Under the pieces are notes generated by a model. The model had not been told where the DNA came from. It made no database searches and was given only the letters and a program-made list of their open reading frames with translations. Shown here one piece after another: positions 42,747 to 52,413 of a stretch of 64,000 nucleotides of DNA (position 1 is the stretch's first letter; each line of letters starts with the position of its first letter). The stretch lies in the NCBI RefSeq assembly GCF_022807975.1, contig NZ_CP094358.1, forward strand, positions 310,001 through 374,000. Direction: 5' to 3'. The position numbers were made by a program, and so were the translations under genes. The DNA is from Abyssalbus ytuae (GTDB taxonomy: Bacteria > Bacteroidota > Bacteroidia > Flavobacteriales > Flavobacteriaceae).

Positions 42747-44663
42747 CTATTTATTAATGCCATTGGTAGTCATTATAATTGGTTTGATTGCGCCGTTCCT
42801 ATTGTATTCTAATTTATCAATACAAACCGATCGGCTATAGCTCCCCCCATCAGTTTGAATGGCACCATTGTGATAGATAAAATATGATTTCCCTTTAAAA
42901 TCGACAATGGCTTGGTGGTTAGTGTTACTATTGCCGGCTATTTCGTTTAATATACCTTTATATTCATACGGCCCTTCAATATTATCGGCCATGGCATAGG
43001 CTATTTTCTCCGGAAATCCTGTGGCATATGTTAAGTAATACTTATTTTTATATTTATGTACCCAAGGTGCCTCGGTAAATTCAAATCCTTCAAAATTCAT
43101 CTGTTTAATATCACCATCAATTTCAATCATATTGTCCTTTAACCTGGCATAATAACATTGCCTATTCCCCCAAAATATCCAGGGTTGGCCATCATCGTCA
43201 ACAAAAATGGCCGGATCAATACATGCCCAGGAATGTGTTGATGCAAAACAATCATTATTTGTCAATAAAGGTTTTCCCAACGCATCTTTAAAAGGGCCCT
43301 TCGGATTATCGGCAATCGCAACACCTATTCCTGTTGAATTGGTGCTAATGTACCAATAGTATTTACCTTTCCATTCTTGAACATGGCCTGCATAAGCATC
43401 TCCACTTGTTGCCCATGTAAAATCGGTAATCTTTAAAGGTACAGGATATTCTATCCAGTTTTGCATATCGGTAGTAGAAAACAAACACCAATCTTTCATT
43501 TTATATCCCCTTTGTCCTCCTTTAAAATCATGCCCGGTATATAACCACAAAGTATCATTTTTAACAATGGCTGCCGGATCGGCCGTATATTTATGGGTTA
43601 TTATTGGATTACCTGTAGCTTTAAAATGATACAATCCGTTTTCATCGGTCAATAAAGTAAAAGGAACACCTCCCCATTTTTCATTAAGCCTGGAAGCCTC
43701 TTTTTTTGTAATGCCGATAACACTTCCGTGTCTGGGCGAAAAATTTTTGATAAAAGACTCTGTTTTTGTTGTAAAGTTGTACAAATCCTTAGAACGTTGA
43801 AATTCATAACGTCCGTCTGAATACAAGTCGTACATTAAAATGTATTCATCTTTGTCATTCAATTTAAAAACCGATGAGCCCTCTACAACTGTCGGTTTAT
43901 CGGCATAAAAATCTATGTAATCGAAAGACTCTCTCCAAGGTCCTTGTAGCGATGTGCTTGTGGCCTGTTTAATTCCGTTTTTAACTTCCCTGCCATTTTT
44001 ATCCTTGGTATTTCCTTTATAGAACAAATGGTAAGTGCCATCTTTATAAATAATATCGCCATCTATAGCGCCGTCTTTAGCACTGTACATTAATGTGGGC
44101 ACGGATTCAAATCCTGAAAAGTCTTTGTTGGCATAGGAACTATAAAAATCCAGTTTTTTGTTATACTTAAACTTTACTGTAAAATATACCAGGTATTTTT
44201 TTGCTTTAGAGTCGTAAATGCTTTGTGGTGCCCATACCCATTGAATATCTTTAAACTTTTCCGGATAGCTTTTCTCTAAATCTACAATTGAAGATTTCCA
44301 ATCTGTAAGATTATCTGACTTTAACATGACGATTCCGGGATTATGACCCCAACCATTTTTTTGGGTATTCATATCGGTAGCGACCATATAAAAATCATTA
44401 TTTTCTCCTCTAAGAATATGCGGGTCGCGAATGCCCCCGGTGGCGGAAATATCATCGGAGCTTAAAATAGGGGCATTATTATTTAAGGCCTGCCAGTTTA
44501 TGGCATCCTCACTTACTGCAAATCGCAATTGTTCCTGACTATAACCAGCTTTATTTCCTTCAAAATAGGCAAACAAATAGCCTTCAAAATTATTATTTTG
44601 GGCATTTGTTCCCGTTACACTTAAAACAGTTAGTACTAATAATTTAAATATTAACTTGTTCAT
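42747..44663 (-). CDS. tandem GH43 glycosidase
   Basis: A 638-residue secreted protein with a signal peptide (cleavage near NAQ, about 22) and two five-bladed GH43 modules. Module 1 (about 25-335) has the base Asp in GGIRDPHILRG (D80), AIDGDIIYKDG and the acid Glu in VVEGSSVFK. Module 2 (about 345-630) has YTADPAAI, CIDPAIFVDDDG, FTEAPWVH and the NHQAI histidine region. Both modules keep the three acidic positions. GH43 covers arabinofuranosidases, xylosidases, arabinanases and exo-beta-1,3-galactanases; the exact activity is not predictable. It is the middle enzyme gene of the PUL. Confidence 0.88.
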   Translation of the reverse strand: MNKLIFKLLVLTVLSVTGTNAQNNNFEGYLFAYFEGNKAGYSQEQLRFAVSEDAINWQALNNNAPILSSDDISATGGIRDPHILRGENNDFYMVATDMNTQKNGWGHNPGIVMLKSDNLTDWKSSIVDLEKSYPEKFKDIQWVWAPQSIYDSKAKKYLVYFTVKFKYNKKLDFYSSYANKDFSGFESVPTLMYSAKDGAIDGDIIYKDGTYHLFYKGNTKDKNGREVKNGIKQATSTSLQGPWRESFDYIDFYADKPTVVEGSSVFKLNDKDEYILMYDLYSDGRYEFQRSKDLYNFTTKTESFIKNFSPRHGSVIGITKKEASRLNEKWGGVPFTLLTDENGLYHFKATGNPIITHKYTADPAAIVKNDTLWLYTGHDFKGGQRGYKMKDWCLFSTTDMQNWIEYPVPLKITDFTWATSGDAYAGHVQEWKGKYYWYISTNSTGIGVAIADNPKGPFKDALGKPLLTNNDCFASTHSWACIDPAIFVDDDGQPWIFWGNRQCYYARLKDNMIEIDGDIKQMNFEGFEFTEAPWVHKYKNKYYLTYATGFPEKIAYAMADNIEGPYEYKGILNEIAGNSNTNHQAIVDFKGKSYFIYHNGAIQTDGGSYSRSVCIDKLEYNRNGAIKPIIMTTNGINK

Positions 44664-44672
44664 GTTATACGG

Positions 44673-45749
44673 CTATTGATTTTTAAATTGAAGATTGTAC
44701 CCCCAGTGACCTGCCAGTTTAAGCGCTTCTTTTTTGGTTAAATGAATAACTGCACCGTGTTTTGGTGATGTAAAATTGGTGGTTGTCATTTCTCCTTCAT
44801 TAAAATGTCCTAAATTTTTAAAATTGATAAAATCTGTGGTTTCAGCAAATCCAAAATTGTGGGGGTTTATACTGAATATATCGTACATTAATATCCATGT
44901 GTTGCTATCCAAGCGTTTCCATACATTGGGAGCTTCACAAGAACCACGTTCTTTATCCACCCATTCATCTATATATTCATAACCTTTGTTTATATGGTTT
45001 GAAAAAGCCATTTTTATCCCTCCTGGATTTTCCTGTGGTACATACATCATGCAATAGCGGCCGTCAGGCATGAGTGTAATATCGGCATCCAATACCTGAA
45101 CCTCTTCCCTGGGGTATTTGAATAACAGTTCGGGTTGTGTTATTAATTTTGTAAAATCTTCATTGGCATAGGCATAGTACATTTTCGTTAATCCATGCCC
45201 TATTCTCATGGTAAAGTAGACCATCATTTTTTTCTCTTGAGGGTCGTAAATGGATTGAGGTGCCCAGGCACAACCAATATTTTCAAATCCTTTAAAAGTT
45301 TCGTCAAAAAGAAAATTGCTGTGGGTCCAGTGTATCAGATCATATGATTTCATTAAAACAAAACCTCTATTATTGCCCCAATCGTATTTTTCGACAGGTC
45401 TTTCCCATGTTGTATTTCTAAAGCCTTTTTCCTTTGCAAAAATATGAAGGTCTGTCATTACTAAATAAAAAGCACCATCCGGCCCTCTGGATATATGAGG
45501 GTCGCGAATGCCTTTTTGGCTGGCTATAGTATCACCGGCTATAATAGCTTTTCCTTTGTTTATGTCGGTAAAGTTCTTACCATCGGTACTTAATGCCATA
45601 TGCAGGCTATGATCGTCGTCTTTAAAATAAACCATCAAATAAGCACTTAATTCATCTTGAAATGATTTTGAATTCTGCTTTACCGTTCCACAGGCAAATA
45701 GAAGGGGAAAAAATCCTAATGTGATTAAGGTTCTTAATAAATAATACAT
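44673..45749 (-). CDS. single-domain GH43-like glycosidase, lipoprotein
   Basis: A 358-residue protein with lipobox C20 (PLLFAC) and one GH43-type five-bladed propeller. Conserved elements match the N-terminal modules of its neighbours: GIRDPHISRGPDG (base Asp), CAWAPQSIYDPQEK, VLDADITLMPDG and CEAPNVWKR (acid Glu). It ends with the HGAVIHLTKKEALKLAGHWG signature also seen in module 1 of the two tandem proteins. The three genes probably arose by duplication. It sits 9 bp before the tandem GH43 gene downstream. Confidence 0.85.
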   Translation of the reverse strand: MYYLLRTLITLGFFPLLFACGTVKQNSKSFQDELSAYLMVYFKDDDHSLHMALSTDGKNFTDINKGKAIIAGDTIASQKGIRDPHISRGPDGAFYLVMTDLHIFAKEKGFRNTTWERPVEKYDWGNNRGFVLMKSYDLIHWTHSNFLFDETFKGFENIGCAWAPQSIYDPQEKKMMVYFTMRIGHGLTKMYYAYANEDFTKLITQPELLFKYPREEVQVLDADITLMPDGRYCMMYVPQENPGGIKMAFSNHINKGYEYIDEWVDKERGSCEAPNVWKRLDSNTWILMYDIFSINPHNFGFAETTDFINFKNLGHFNEGEMTTTNFTSPKHGAVIHLTKKEALKLAGHWGYNLQFKNQ

Positions 45750-45788
45750 TATGCTGTTTTTAAACTATAACTAATACTATCTTTTCTT

Positions 45789-47921
45789 TTATAGTGTGGG
45801 TTCTACTGGTTTAATACTGCCATCATCATTAAATTCCAATTTATCAATACAAACTTCCCTGTTATATCCTGCAGCTCTGCCCATTTTAATACCTTTAGGA
45901 CGCGTGAACCGGTGATATACAATATGCCAAGTATCAGTGTCCGGAGTTTGTATTACACTATTATGCCCGGTACCGTAAATGCCTTTTCCCTGTTTTTTTT
46001 CTAAAATCAAATTGTTCTCCGGAATATTTAAAGGTCCCGTAGGCGAATTTGATGTAGCATACCTTACACGGTAGTTAGGACTTCTGGTATCGTCCTCGGA
46101 CCACAGAAAATAATATTTCCCGTTTCTGTAAAATACTTCTGTACCTTCCCTAAAGCTTTTCCCCGGATTTAATAGTTTCAAAGAATTATCTTTAATAGTA
46201 ACCATGTCGTCATTTAACTCAACAACGGCCATATAGCCGTTACCCCAATACAAATAATTTTTACCCGAAACGGGATCAGCAAATATATCCGGGTCTATTT
46301 CCTGTCCTCCTTTTATACCTTCCGGTCGCTCTGCAATTAAAGGTTTTCCTGAGTCGACAAAAGGCCCCATTGGTTCATCGGCGACCGCCACACCTATTTT
46401 TTGGGCGGCCGTGAAATAATAAAAATATTTATATACGCCATCTATTTTCTTTTCAATGGCGCAAGGGGCCCAGGCATGCCTATTGGCCCAACTTACATCC
46501 TTCTTTAGATCCAGTATTACCCCCTCATCGGTCCAGTTTACCAAATCCTCAGAAGAGAAGGTTTCAAAATAAGTACCCGACCACCCTGTAAACCCGTCGC
46601 TGGTTGGGTAGAGGTAATACTTTTTGTTTTTATGGGAATAAATGATTTCGGGATCGGCATAGTACCCCAATAATACCGGATTATTATCTTCATGAACTGA
46701 CACTTTATATGTTTTCTGTTCATTCCCCGATATTATAGTATAATTTACAGCTCCTTTTGAAAAATTCTGAACTCCGGAAGTTGATGTACTGACCCAAGGT
46801 ACTGTTTGTATTCCTAAATCCAAATTGGAAATATCCGTTCCTTTTTTTACAGGAATATAAATAGTGCTATCTTCATCATTTACAACAACATTATTCTTTT
46901 TAATAGCTTCGGAACCAAAACTTATAAAGGCACTTTCTCCAAGTGTACCCCACTTAGCTAACAAAGCTTCCTTTTCCTTATCTGTAATTTGAATAATTGA
47001 TCCATGACGTGGATGAAAATTCATTGAGATGTTGTTATCTACAACAGTAAAATGTTGTAGGTCTTTGGTTTTAGTAAACTGATACGTCCCGCTTTTGTAC
47101 ATGTCATACATTAAAATATATTCATCGGAATCTATTAACTTAAAAATGCCGGAACCTTCAACAGCCTCCTCGGTTTGGTCATAAAATCCTTCTTGCTGAA
47201 CGTACCCATCTGTTAGTTTATCGGAAACCGCTTTTCTGATGCCTCCTCCTTCACTTTCGTTCTTAAAAAACAAATGATACTTGCCGTCTTTATAAGCAAT
47301 GTCACCATCAATGCAGGCACTATTGGTAGGACTATAAAACAATTGTTTTGGCACTGTGGCCAAACCTGTGAAATCGTCATTGGCATAAGCATAATAAATA
47401 ATATCCGGTCCTTTATCTCTTAACATAGACCAGTAAATCATATACTGGTCTTTTTTTTCATCGTAAATAGTTTGAGGTGCCCAAACACGTTTTACATCAC
47501 CAAATTCCTTGGGATATGTTTCCGGAATATTAATTATTGAATGGGTCCAATTAATCAAATCGGTTGATTTCATTAAAACCATGGCATAGTTATTCCAGCC
47601 CTGTTCCGGGACGTACAAATCGGTTACAACCATATAAAATGTCTTTCCGTCAGTACCTCTTAAAATATGAGGATCACGAACACCTCCGGAAGAGCTTATC
47701 TCTTTTGAATTTACAACAGGTTGATTGTTGTTGAGTGTGTAATAGTTATATCCGTCACTACTTAAAGCGTAATGGATAGCTTCTTCTCCCGGACCATTAC
47801 CCGTAAAATAAGTAAAAAGGTAATTTGTATATGTTAGCTTTGAAGTGCTACAACCAAATAATAAACATGTTAGTAACACCAAAGAAGCATTTTTAAAATT
47901 AATATTGTTTTTAATTTTCAT
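45789..47921 (-). CDS. tandem GH43 glycosidase with Ig-like linker, lipoprotein
   Basis: A 710-residue lipoprotein (lipobox C24). Module 1 (about 30-330) has VRDPHILRG (D83), CIDGDIAYKDG and AVEGSGIFK. A short Ig-like linker (about 335-415) follows. Module 2 (about 418-705) has GYYADPEIIY, EIDPDIFADP, the acid Glu in FREGTEVFY and the canonical GTGHNSVI histidine. Module 2 looks like an alpha-L-arabinofuranosidase or beta-xylosidase of the common GH43 type. The two modules may act on different linkages of one glycan. It is the first enzyme gene after the SusCD and lipoprotein genes. Confidence 0.88.
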   Translation of the reverse strand: MKIKNNINFKNASLVLLTCLLFGCSTSKLTYTNYLFTYFTGNGPGEEAIHYALSSDGYNYYTLNNNQPVVNSKEISSSGGVRDPHILRGTDGKTFYMVVTDLYVPEQGWNNYAMVLMKSTDLINWTHSIINIPETYPKEFGDVKRVWAPQTIYDEKKDQYMIYWSMLRDKGPDIIYYAYANDDFTGLATVPKQLFYSPTNSACIDGDIAYKDGKYHLFFKNESEGGGIRKAVSDKLTDGYVQQEGFYDQTEEAVEGSGIFKLIDSDEYILMYDMYKSGTYQFTKTKDLQHFTVVDNNISMNFHPRHGSIIQITDKEKEALLAKWGTLGESAFISFGSEAIKKNNVVVNDEDSTIYIPVKKGTDISNLDLGIQTVPWVSTSTSGVQNFSKGAVNYTIISGNEQKTYKVSVHEDNNPVLLGYYADPEIIYSHKNKKYYLYPTSDGFTGWSGTYFETFSSEDLVNWTDEGVILDLKKDVSWANRHAWAPCAIEKKIDGVYKYFYYFTAAQKIGVAVADEPMGPFVDSGKPLIAERPEGIKGGQEIDPDIFADPVSGKNYLYWGNGYMAVVELNDDMVTIKDNSLKLLNPGKSFREGTEVFYRNGKYYFLWSEDDTRSPNYRVRYATSNSPTGPLNIPENNLILEKKQGKGIYGTGHNSVIQTPDTDTWHIVYHRFTRPKGIKMGRAAGYNREVCIDKLEFNDDGSIKPVEPTL

Positions 47922-47993
47922 AAGAATAATAACTTGTTGATTTTATTACCTGATATTTTAACCGGTACCCTATCTTCATCAACTATTTGAATA

Positions 47994-49199
47994 CTAATTT
48001 GTTACAATTATCTCCCAAGAAGTAATGTTACAAAAATAATCTCCGTTTTGAGTTGTAACTTGCCCAACAGAAATATCGGTAGTTTCATCTACAGTAAATG
48101 TAATTGTATAAGAACCCGCCGCACCTATTCTTTTATAGCCAATTACTTCAGGAGCTGTTTCAACATTAACGGTATCAGGCAACCCATCACCAATTGCAAC
48201 TACAAAATAAGCTCCATCAGCATTTGTATCATGATTGGTACTTAATACCTCAACTTCTAAATTAAAAGTTGCCGGTTCGGCCATTACTACTTGATAAATT
48301 TTACCATTAGTTATCCACGGCGATCCCCAACCTGATTCAAGATTGAAAACATTTCCATTCCATTCATCCCAACCACCATAGCCTCCATGATTTTTAGCCA
48401 CATCATTTGTTATCCAAGGAGCTGCTAAGGTTCCCCATCTGCCTCCATCGGTTTCTTCAGCTATAAAAGGTACAGCAGCATTAGTCAAAATGGGAGTAGG
48501 CACAGGCTTTACTTCTTCAAACACTGTGGAAAAATCGTCAATTGAATTTTCTTCTGGAAGAAAAAATGTACGATATCGATATGAAGATGCCTCTTTAAAA
48601 TCTGAGATAAAAAGACTAGTCTCATCAATATCAACAAAAACTGTTACCAACTCATCAGAAGTATTTGTGTATTCAACTTCTGAACCAAAAACTCCAGTAC
48701 TTAAATCCATTTCAGCAAAATTAATTGTAAGTCCATTTCCTACTAAAACATTGTTGTTTATGGGTCTGTTAAACAATGAGGCTATATACCTGTCACCGTA
48801 AACTGAAGCCGTTTGAGAAACAGGAATTGATTTATTTCCTTTAGCATCAAAAGTCCTTACCACGAAATTATAAATATTCTCATCTAGTCCATCAATAATG
48901 GTTGAGACCAAATCAATATTGGCTGTTCTATTTACTGGGATTGATATGGAATCTTTGTTAGAATTCCAATATACTCGCACTTCTATTACTTTAGGATCGC
49001 CAATAATTAAGCCATCTAATTGAACTCTGTTTCTCCCTGGATAAATTTTTAAAGAATCAATAGTTGCTGTATAGGATATCTCCCCTCCTTCTGTAAATTT
49101 TAAATATTCAGTATCGCTAGTACAGGAGTATATACCAAGCACAATACTGATAGTAAAAACTACTATAATTATTTGTTTTAATTTTTTCATTTTCTTCAT
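47994..49199 (-). CDS. DUF4998-like surface glycan-binding lipoprotein
   Basis: About 401 residues from the ATG at 49199; the ATG at 49226 overlaps the upstream stop and the one at 49190 is also possible. The signal peptide ends in a lipobox (GIYSC). The N-terminal half has the pattern of DUF4998 (fibronectin-like, IDSLKIYPGRNRVQLDG, VRVYWN). The C-terminal part is a beta-sandwich with GGYGGWDEWNGNVFNLE and NGKIYQVVMAEPATF, resembling SusE/SusF-position proteins. It probably binds the target glycan at the cell surface. Confidence 0.78.
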   Translation of the reverse strand: MKKMKKLKQIIIVVFTISIVLGIYSCTSDTEYLKFTEGGEISYTATIDSLKIYPGRNRVQLDGLIIGDPKVIEVRVYWNSNKDSISIPVNRTANIDLVSTIIDGLDENIYNFVVRTFDAKGNKSIPVSQTASVYGDRYIASLFNRPINNNVLVGNGLTINFAEMDLSTGVFGSEVEYTNTSDELVTVFVDIDETSLFISDFKEASSYRYRTFFLPEENSIDDFSTVFEEVKPVPTPILTNAAVPFIAEETDGGRWGTLAAPWITNDVAKNHGGYGGWDEWNGNVFNLESGWGSPWITNGKIYQVVMAEPATFNLEVEVLSTNHDTNADGAYFVVAIGDGLPDTVNVETAPEVIGYKRIGAAGSYTITFTVDETTDISVGQVTTQNGDYFCNITSWEIIVTN

Positions 49200-49206
49200 T
49201 TTTAAA

Positions 49207-50418
49207 TTAAAAATCAGGGTTACCATAGACTTCTACTTCTGAAACAGCCATATACTGACCTCCAGCCCAATTTTCTATACATTCTATCCGAAGATAACGA
49301 ACAGCAGGTTTATCAATTGAGATTTCGTAATCAACCCCATCTTGTGCTGCCACTAAATCATTGTTGTCTTCTTGTGCATAAGGTAATCCTGAAGGCTTAA
49401 TAACTTCATATTCCCCCAAAAGTGTCCATCCGGATAGATCTCCATCATTAAGTTCATTGGCACCCCAAATTCTAAAATATCTCATGGCTCCTAAATAATA
49501 ATATAAGCGTTGTCCACCTATAGGTTCTGAAAACTGCCAGATACGTAATCGACTCAATTTAGTTTGACGACCAATATCCCATGTTACCAAATGATTACCA
49601 ACATCAATAGTTCTACTTGTAAAATAACTGTCATACCACTCTAAATAGCCTCCGTTAAACAAATCTCTTACTTCTGTGTGAGATGCTATTAATTCTGCAT
49701 CATTAGGCAGTGTAATGGGATTCATTTCCTCTCTTGGCATTTGCATTTCAAAAATTGGAGTTATTTCGGTAAATAATGTATCGGTTGTATTTAACCAACG
49801 ATCTCTAACAGCAAAAGCAAAATCTTGAGACACTGGTTCAAATCCACGAATACTCTTTGAAATTTCACCCGCCGAAGTATAGATACTTGTAGGTAATGGC
49901 TCCCAATCTCCTTCTACATTTTTTTGCATTACCAGTAATGCTATATCCTCTTCTGTAGGATTATCAGCTTCTATGTGAACACCACCAAAATCGGCACTAG
50001 TTTCTAATGAATTAAAGATAGTAAAGATAGGCGCTTCAAGTGGTGCAACGGTAACCATAACCGGAGCTGATTCTGTTTCACTTTTATTAACCGCATAAAT
50101 ACTTATCTCTTGTTCTGATAAACCAGTAAACCCTTCTAATAACATAGAATTTTGATAATAGGAAGCTTTAACTTCCATCTTTGTTCCATTTTCCAAGGTA
50201 TAACGTGTTACTATGTACAATAAATCATCGTCATCGGGCAATGTATATTCTAACCTTACTTTACCAGGTAAATTCTCGACAACCACATTGCTTACTATCC
50301 CTGGAGGAGTTGTGTTATGCTCTAAAGGGGTTGGACCTTGCTCTTCCTCACAACCAAATACTGTTATGACAAGAGACAATAAGATCACCCATGAGGATTG
50401 TGTTAATTTTCGTTTCAT
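49207..50418 (-). CDS. DUF4959/DUF5000-like PUL lipoprotein
   Basis: A 403-residue lipoprotein (lipobox VITVFGC). The N-terminal Ig-like DUF4959 region contains PPGIVSNVVVENLPGKVRL (about 36-110), a middle DUF5126-like beta domain follows, and the C-terminal discoidin-like DUF5000/F5-8C-type region has WDIGRQTKLSRLRIWQF and PAVRYLRIECIENW. Such proteins occupy the SusE/F slot behind SusCD pairs and bind polysaccharide at the surface. It lies 13 bp after susD. Confidence 0.83.
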   Translation of the reverse strand: MKRKLTQSSWVILLSLVITVFGCEEEQGPTPLEHNTTPPGIVSNVVVENLPGKVRLEYTLPDDDDLLYIVTRYTLENGTKMEVKASYYQNSMLLEGFTGLSEQEISIYAVNKSETESAPVMVTVAPLEAPIFTIFNSLETSADFGGVHIEADNPTEEDIALLVMQKNVEGDWEPLPTSIYTSAGEISKSIRGFEPVSQDFAFAVRDRWLNTTDTLFTEITPIFEMQMPREEMNPITLPNDAELIASHTEVRDLFNGGYLEWYDSYFTSRTIDVGNHLVTWDIGRQTKLSRLRIWQFSEPIGGQRLYYYLGAMRYFRIWGANELNDGDLSGWTLLGEYEVIKPSGLPYAQEDNNDLVAAQDGVDYEISIDKPAVRYLRIECIENWAGGQYMAVSEVEVYGNPDF

Positions 50419-50431
50419 AATAATTTTATTT

Positions 50432-52402
50432 TTACCAACCTGGACTTTGAACCAGATTAGGATTTTGAATTAATGTTAAATCATAAATTGGCCAAAAATA
50501 GTCTCTAGGTGTAACAAATCGCTGTTGATATAGTGCCAATACTTGGTAATAAGAAGCTTCTGATACACCAAATACATTCCAACCCTCTATTGGTTGGTTA
50601 TATTCTTCCGTTGCTTTTTTCCAACGTCTTATATCCCAAAAGTTTTTACCTTCATAGGCCAATTCTATAGTACGTTCTCTATGAATAATTTCACGCATAC
50701 CATTTTTATCTGTGTACTTACTTGGATTCACTGAATAATTTTGCCACGACGTAGCTACACCTTCCAATCCTGCACGAGCACGAACAGCATCAATATACTG
50801 CAATACTTCGGTTGTTGGCCCCTGGGCTTCATTGAGTGCCTCAGCATACATTAAATACAAATCTGCCAACCTTAATTCTGGCCATGCATAATCTTTATAA
50901 GAAGATCCTCCGTCGCTAGTAAAGGTTTGTTCCCAGTTCACCAATTTTTTTATGAAATATCCAGAAATATTGAAATCGAACGCATCAAAGCTACCAGCAT
51001 AATCTTGAAATTTTGATTCAATATGAAATGCGGTTTCATCAGCATTACTGTCTTGTTTGTAAAAAATAGCACCATCAAAACCTAAATCGGCATAAAAACG
51101 AGGCTCTCTATCAAAATTTAAAATTGAAGTCCGATAGCCTTCAAATATATTTAAAGCATCTTCCGGACCTGCTTCTCTAATTTTAGTAATATCAGAAAAG
51201 TCTAATGTTCTATCTTCATCAATTGGCACACCATTTTTAGTATAAAATTTTGATGCCGAAGCAATAGTCGGCGAAAAAATCATTCTGGCATTTCTTGCCG
51301 GTACAACATTTGACAAAGGCATCATACAAATACGTTGCAATTCCCATGTAAGACTATTTGTGTTGGACCATATCACCTCTTCATTGAAAGGTTCACAGAT
51401 AGCTTGCCTGATAGTAACTTTGGTTTTTGATGTCTCAGACACATCATATGTAAAATCATTTTTATAGTAAATTCTATGCCCGTTTGCCTCTGCCACTTCA
51501 ATGGCTGTTTTAAGTGCATTGGCTGCCCGCTGCCACTTTGTTTCATCGTAAGTTGTATTAAACAAAGGCATACCATCTTTATTTTTGTAACCAGACATGT
51601 CTGCATTACCATTAAACAATGGGCTAGCCGCCATTAATAACAGTTCTCCTTTAATACCTAAAGCCACCTGCCTCGTTACTCTTCCTAATTCGTTTTGAGT
51701 ATCAACAATTTGGGGTGGAAGACCAACAGCAGCTTCATCTAATAAAGCTACCAAATAATTTACACTTTCATCAATCGGTTCTCTTGCCACTTGTAATTCA
51801 CTCTCTGGAGCATCCACAGGAATTACCTCACGAATAATTGGGATTGGCCCATACATACGCATCAAATAATAATGGTAATAGGCTTTTAAAAACTTAGCCT
51901 CAGCTATCCATCTTAATCGTTCTGCTTCACTAATATCCGGGACATTATTTCTATCTTCCATATTGGTAATAAAAATATTACAGTGTCTTATACCATCATA
52001 CATTGGATATCTATCATATGGCCCTGCTCCTTGATAGCGTCCCTCCCAAGCATCCATATAAGGATTTGAAGTTCTTTGCAAACCTCGTGCTATATCAAAA
52101 GCATAACTATTTAGAGCGGCATCATTTGGCGCTATCCAGGTTTCATTACCGGATAGGAAACCTATATTATAAATAGCATCTCCATTTTTTGGCAAATAAG
52201 CATAACAAGTAAATAAATACTTTTCTGCTTCATTTCTTAAATTGAATGCTTGATCTATGGTTACCACGTTATCTGGTACTACATCCAGAAAGTCATTTTC
52301 GCAGGATCCTAAACCAAAAGCACAAAAAATCATGAAGCTACCATAAAGCAGTTTATACTGCTTTAGTGTTTCTATTTTTATTCTTTTCTTTATATTTTTC
52401 AT
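50432..52402 (-). CDS. SusD/RagB-like glycan-binding lipoprotein
   Basis: A 656-residue lipoprotein with lipobox C34 (FGLGSC) and acidic END after it. The SusD fold is clear: AKFLKAYYHYYLMRMYGPIPI in the N-terminal half, and LRLADLYLMYAEALNEAQG plus IIHRERTIELAYEGKNFWDIRRW (shown in part: RERTIELAYEG) in the C-terminal half. At 656 residues it is longer than average, which often goes with large branched ligands. It is the partner of the SusC encoded 11 bp upstream. Confidence 0.93.
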   Translation of the reverse strand: MKNIKKRIKIETLKQYKLLYGSFMIFCAFGLGSCENDFLDVVPDNVVTIDQAFNLRNEAEKYLFTCYAYLPKNGDAIYNIGFLSGNETWIAPNDAALNSYAFDIARGLQRTSNPYMDAWEGRYQGAGPYDRYPMYDGIRHCNIFITNMEDRNNVPDISEAERLRWIAEAKFLKAYYHYYLMRMYGPIPIIREVIPVDAPESELQVAREPIDESVNYLVALLDEAAVGLPPQIVDTQNELGRVTRQVALGIKGELLLMAASPLFNGNADMSGYKNKDGMPLFNTTYDETKWQRAANALKTAIEVAEANGHRIYYKNDFTYDVSETSKTKVTIRQAICEPFNEEVIWSNTNSLTWELQRICMMPLSNVVPARNARMIFSPTIASASKFYTKNGVPIDEDRTLDFSDITKIREAGPEDALNIFEGYRTSILNFDREPRFYADLGFDGAIFYKQDSNADETAFHIESKFQDYAGSFDAFDFNISGYFIKKLVNWEQTFTSDGGSSYKDYAWPELRLADLYLMYAEALNEAQGPTTEVLQYIDAVRARAGLEGVATSWQNYSVNPSKYTDKNGMREIIHRERTIELAYEGKNFWDIRRWKKATEEYNQPIEGWNVFGVSEASYYQVLALYQQRFVTPRDYFWPIYDLTLIQNPNLVQSPGW

Positions 52403-52413
52403 ACCTTATTTTA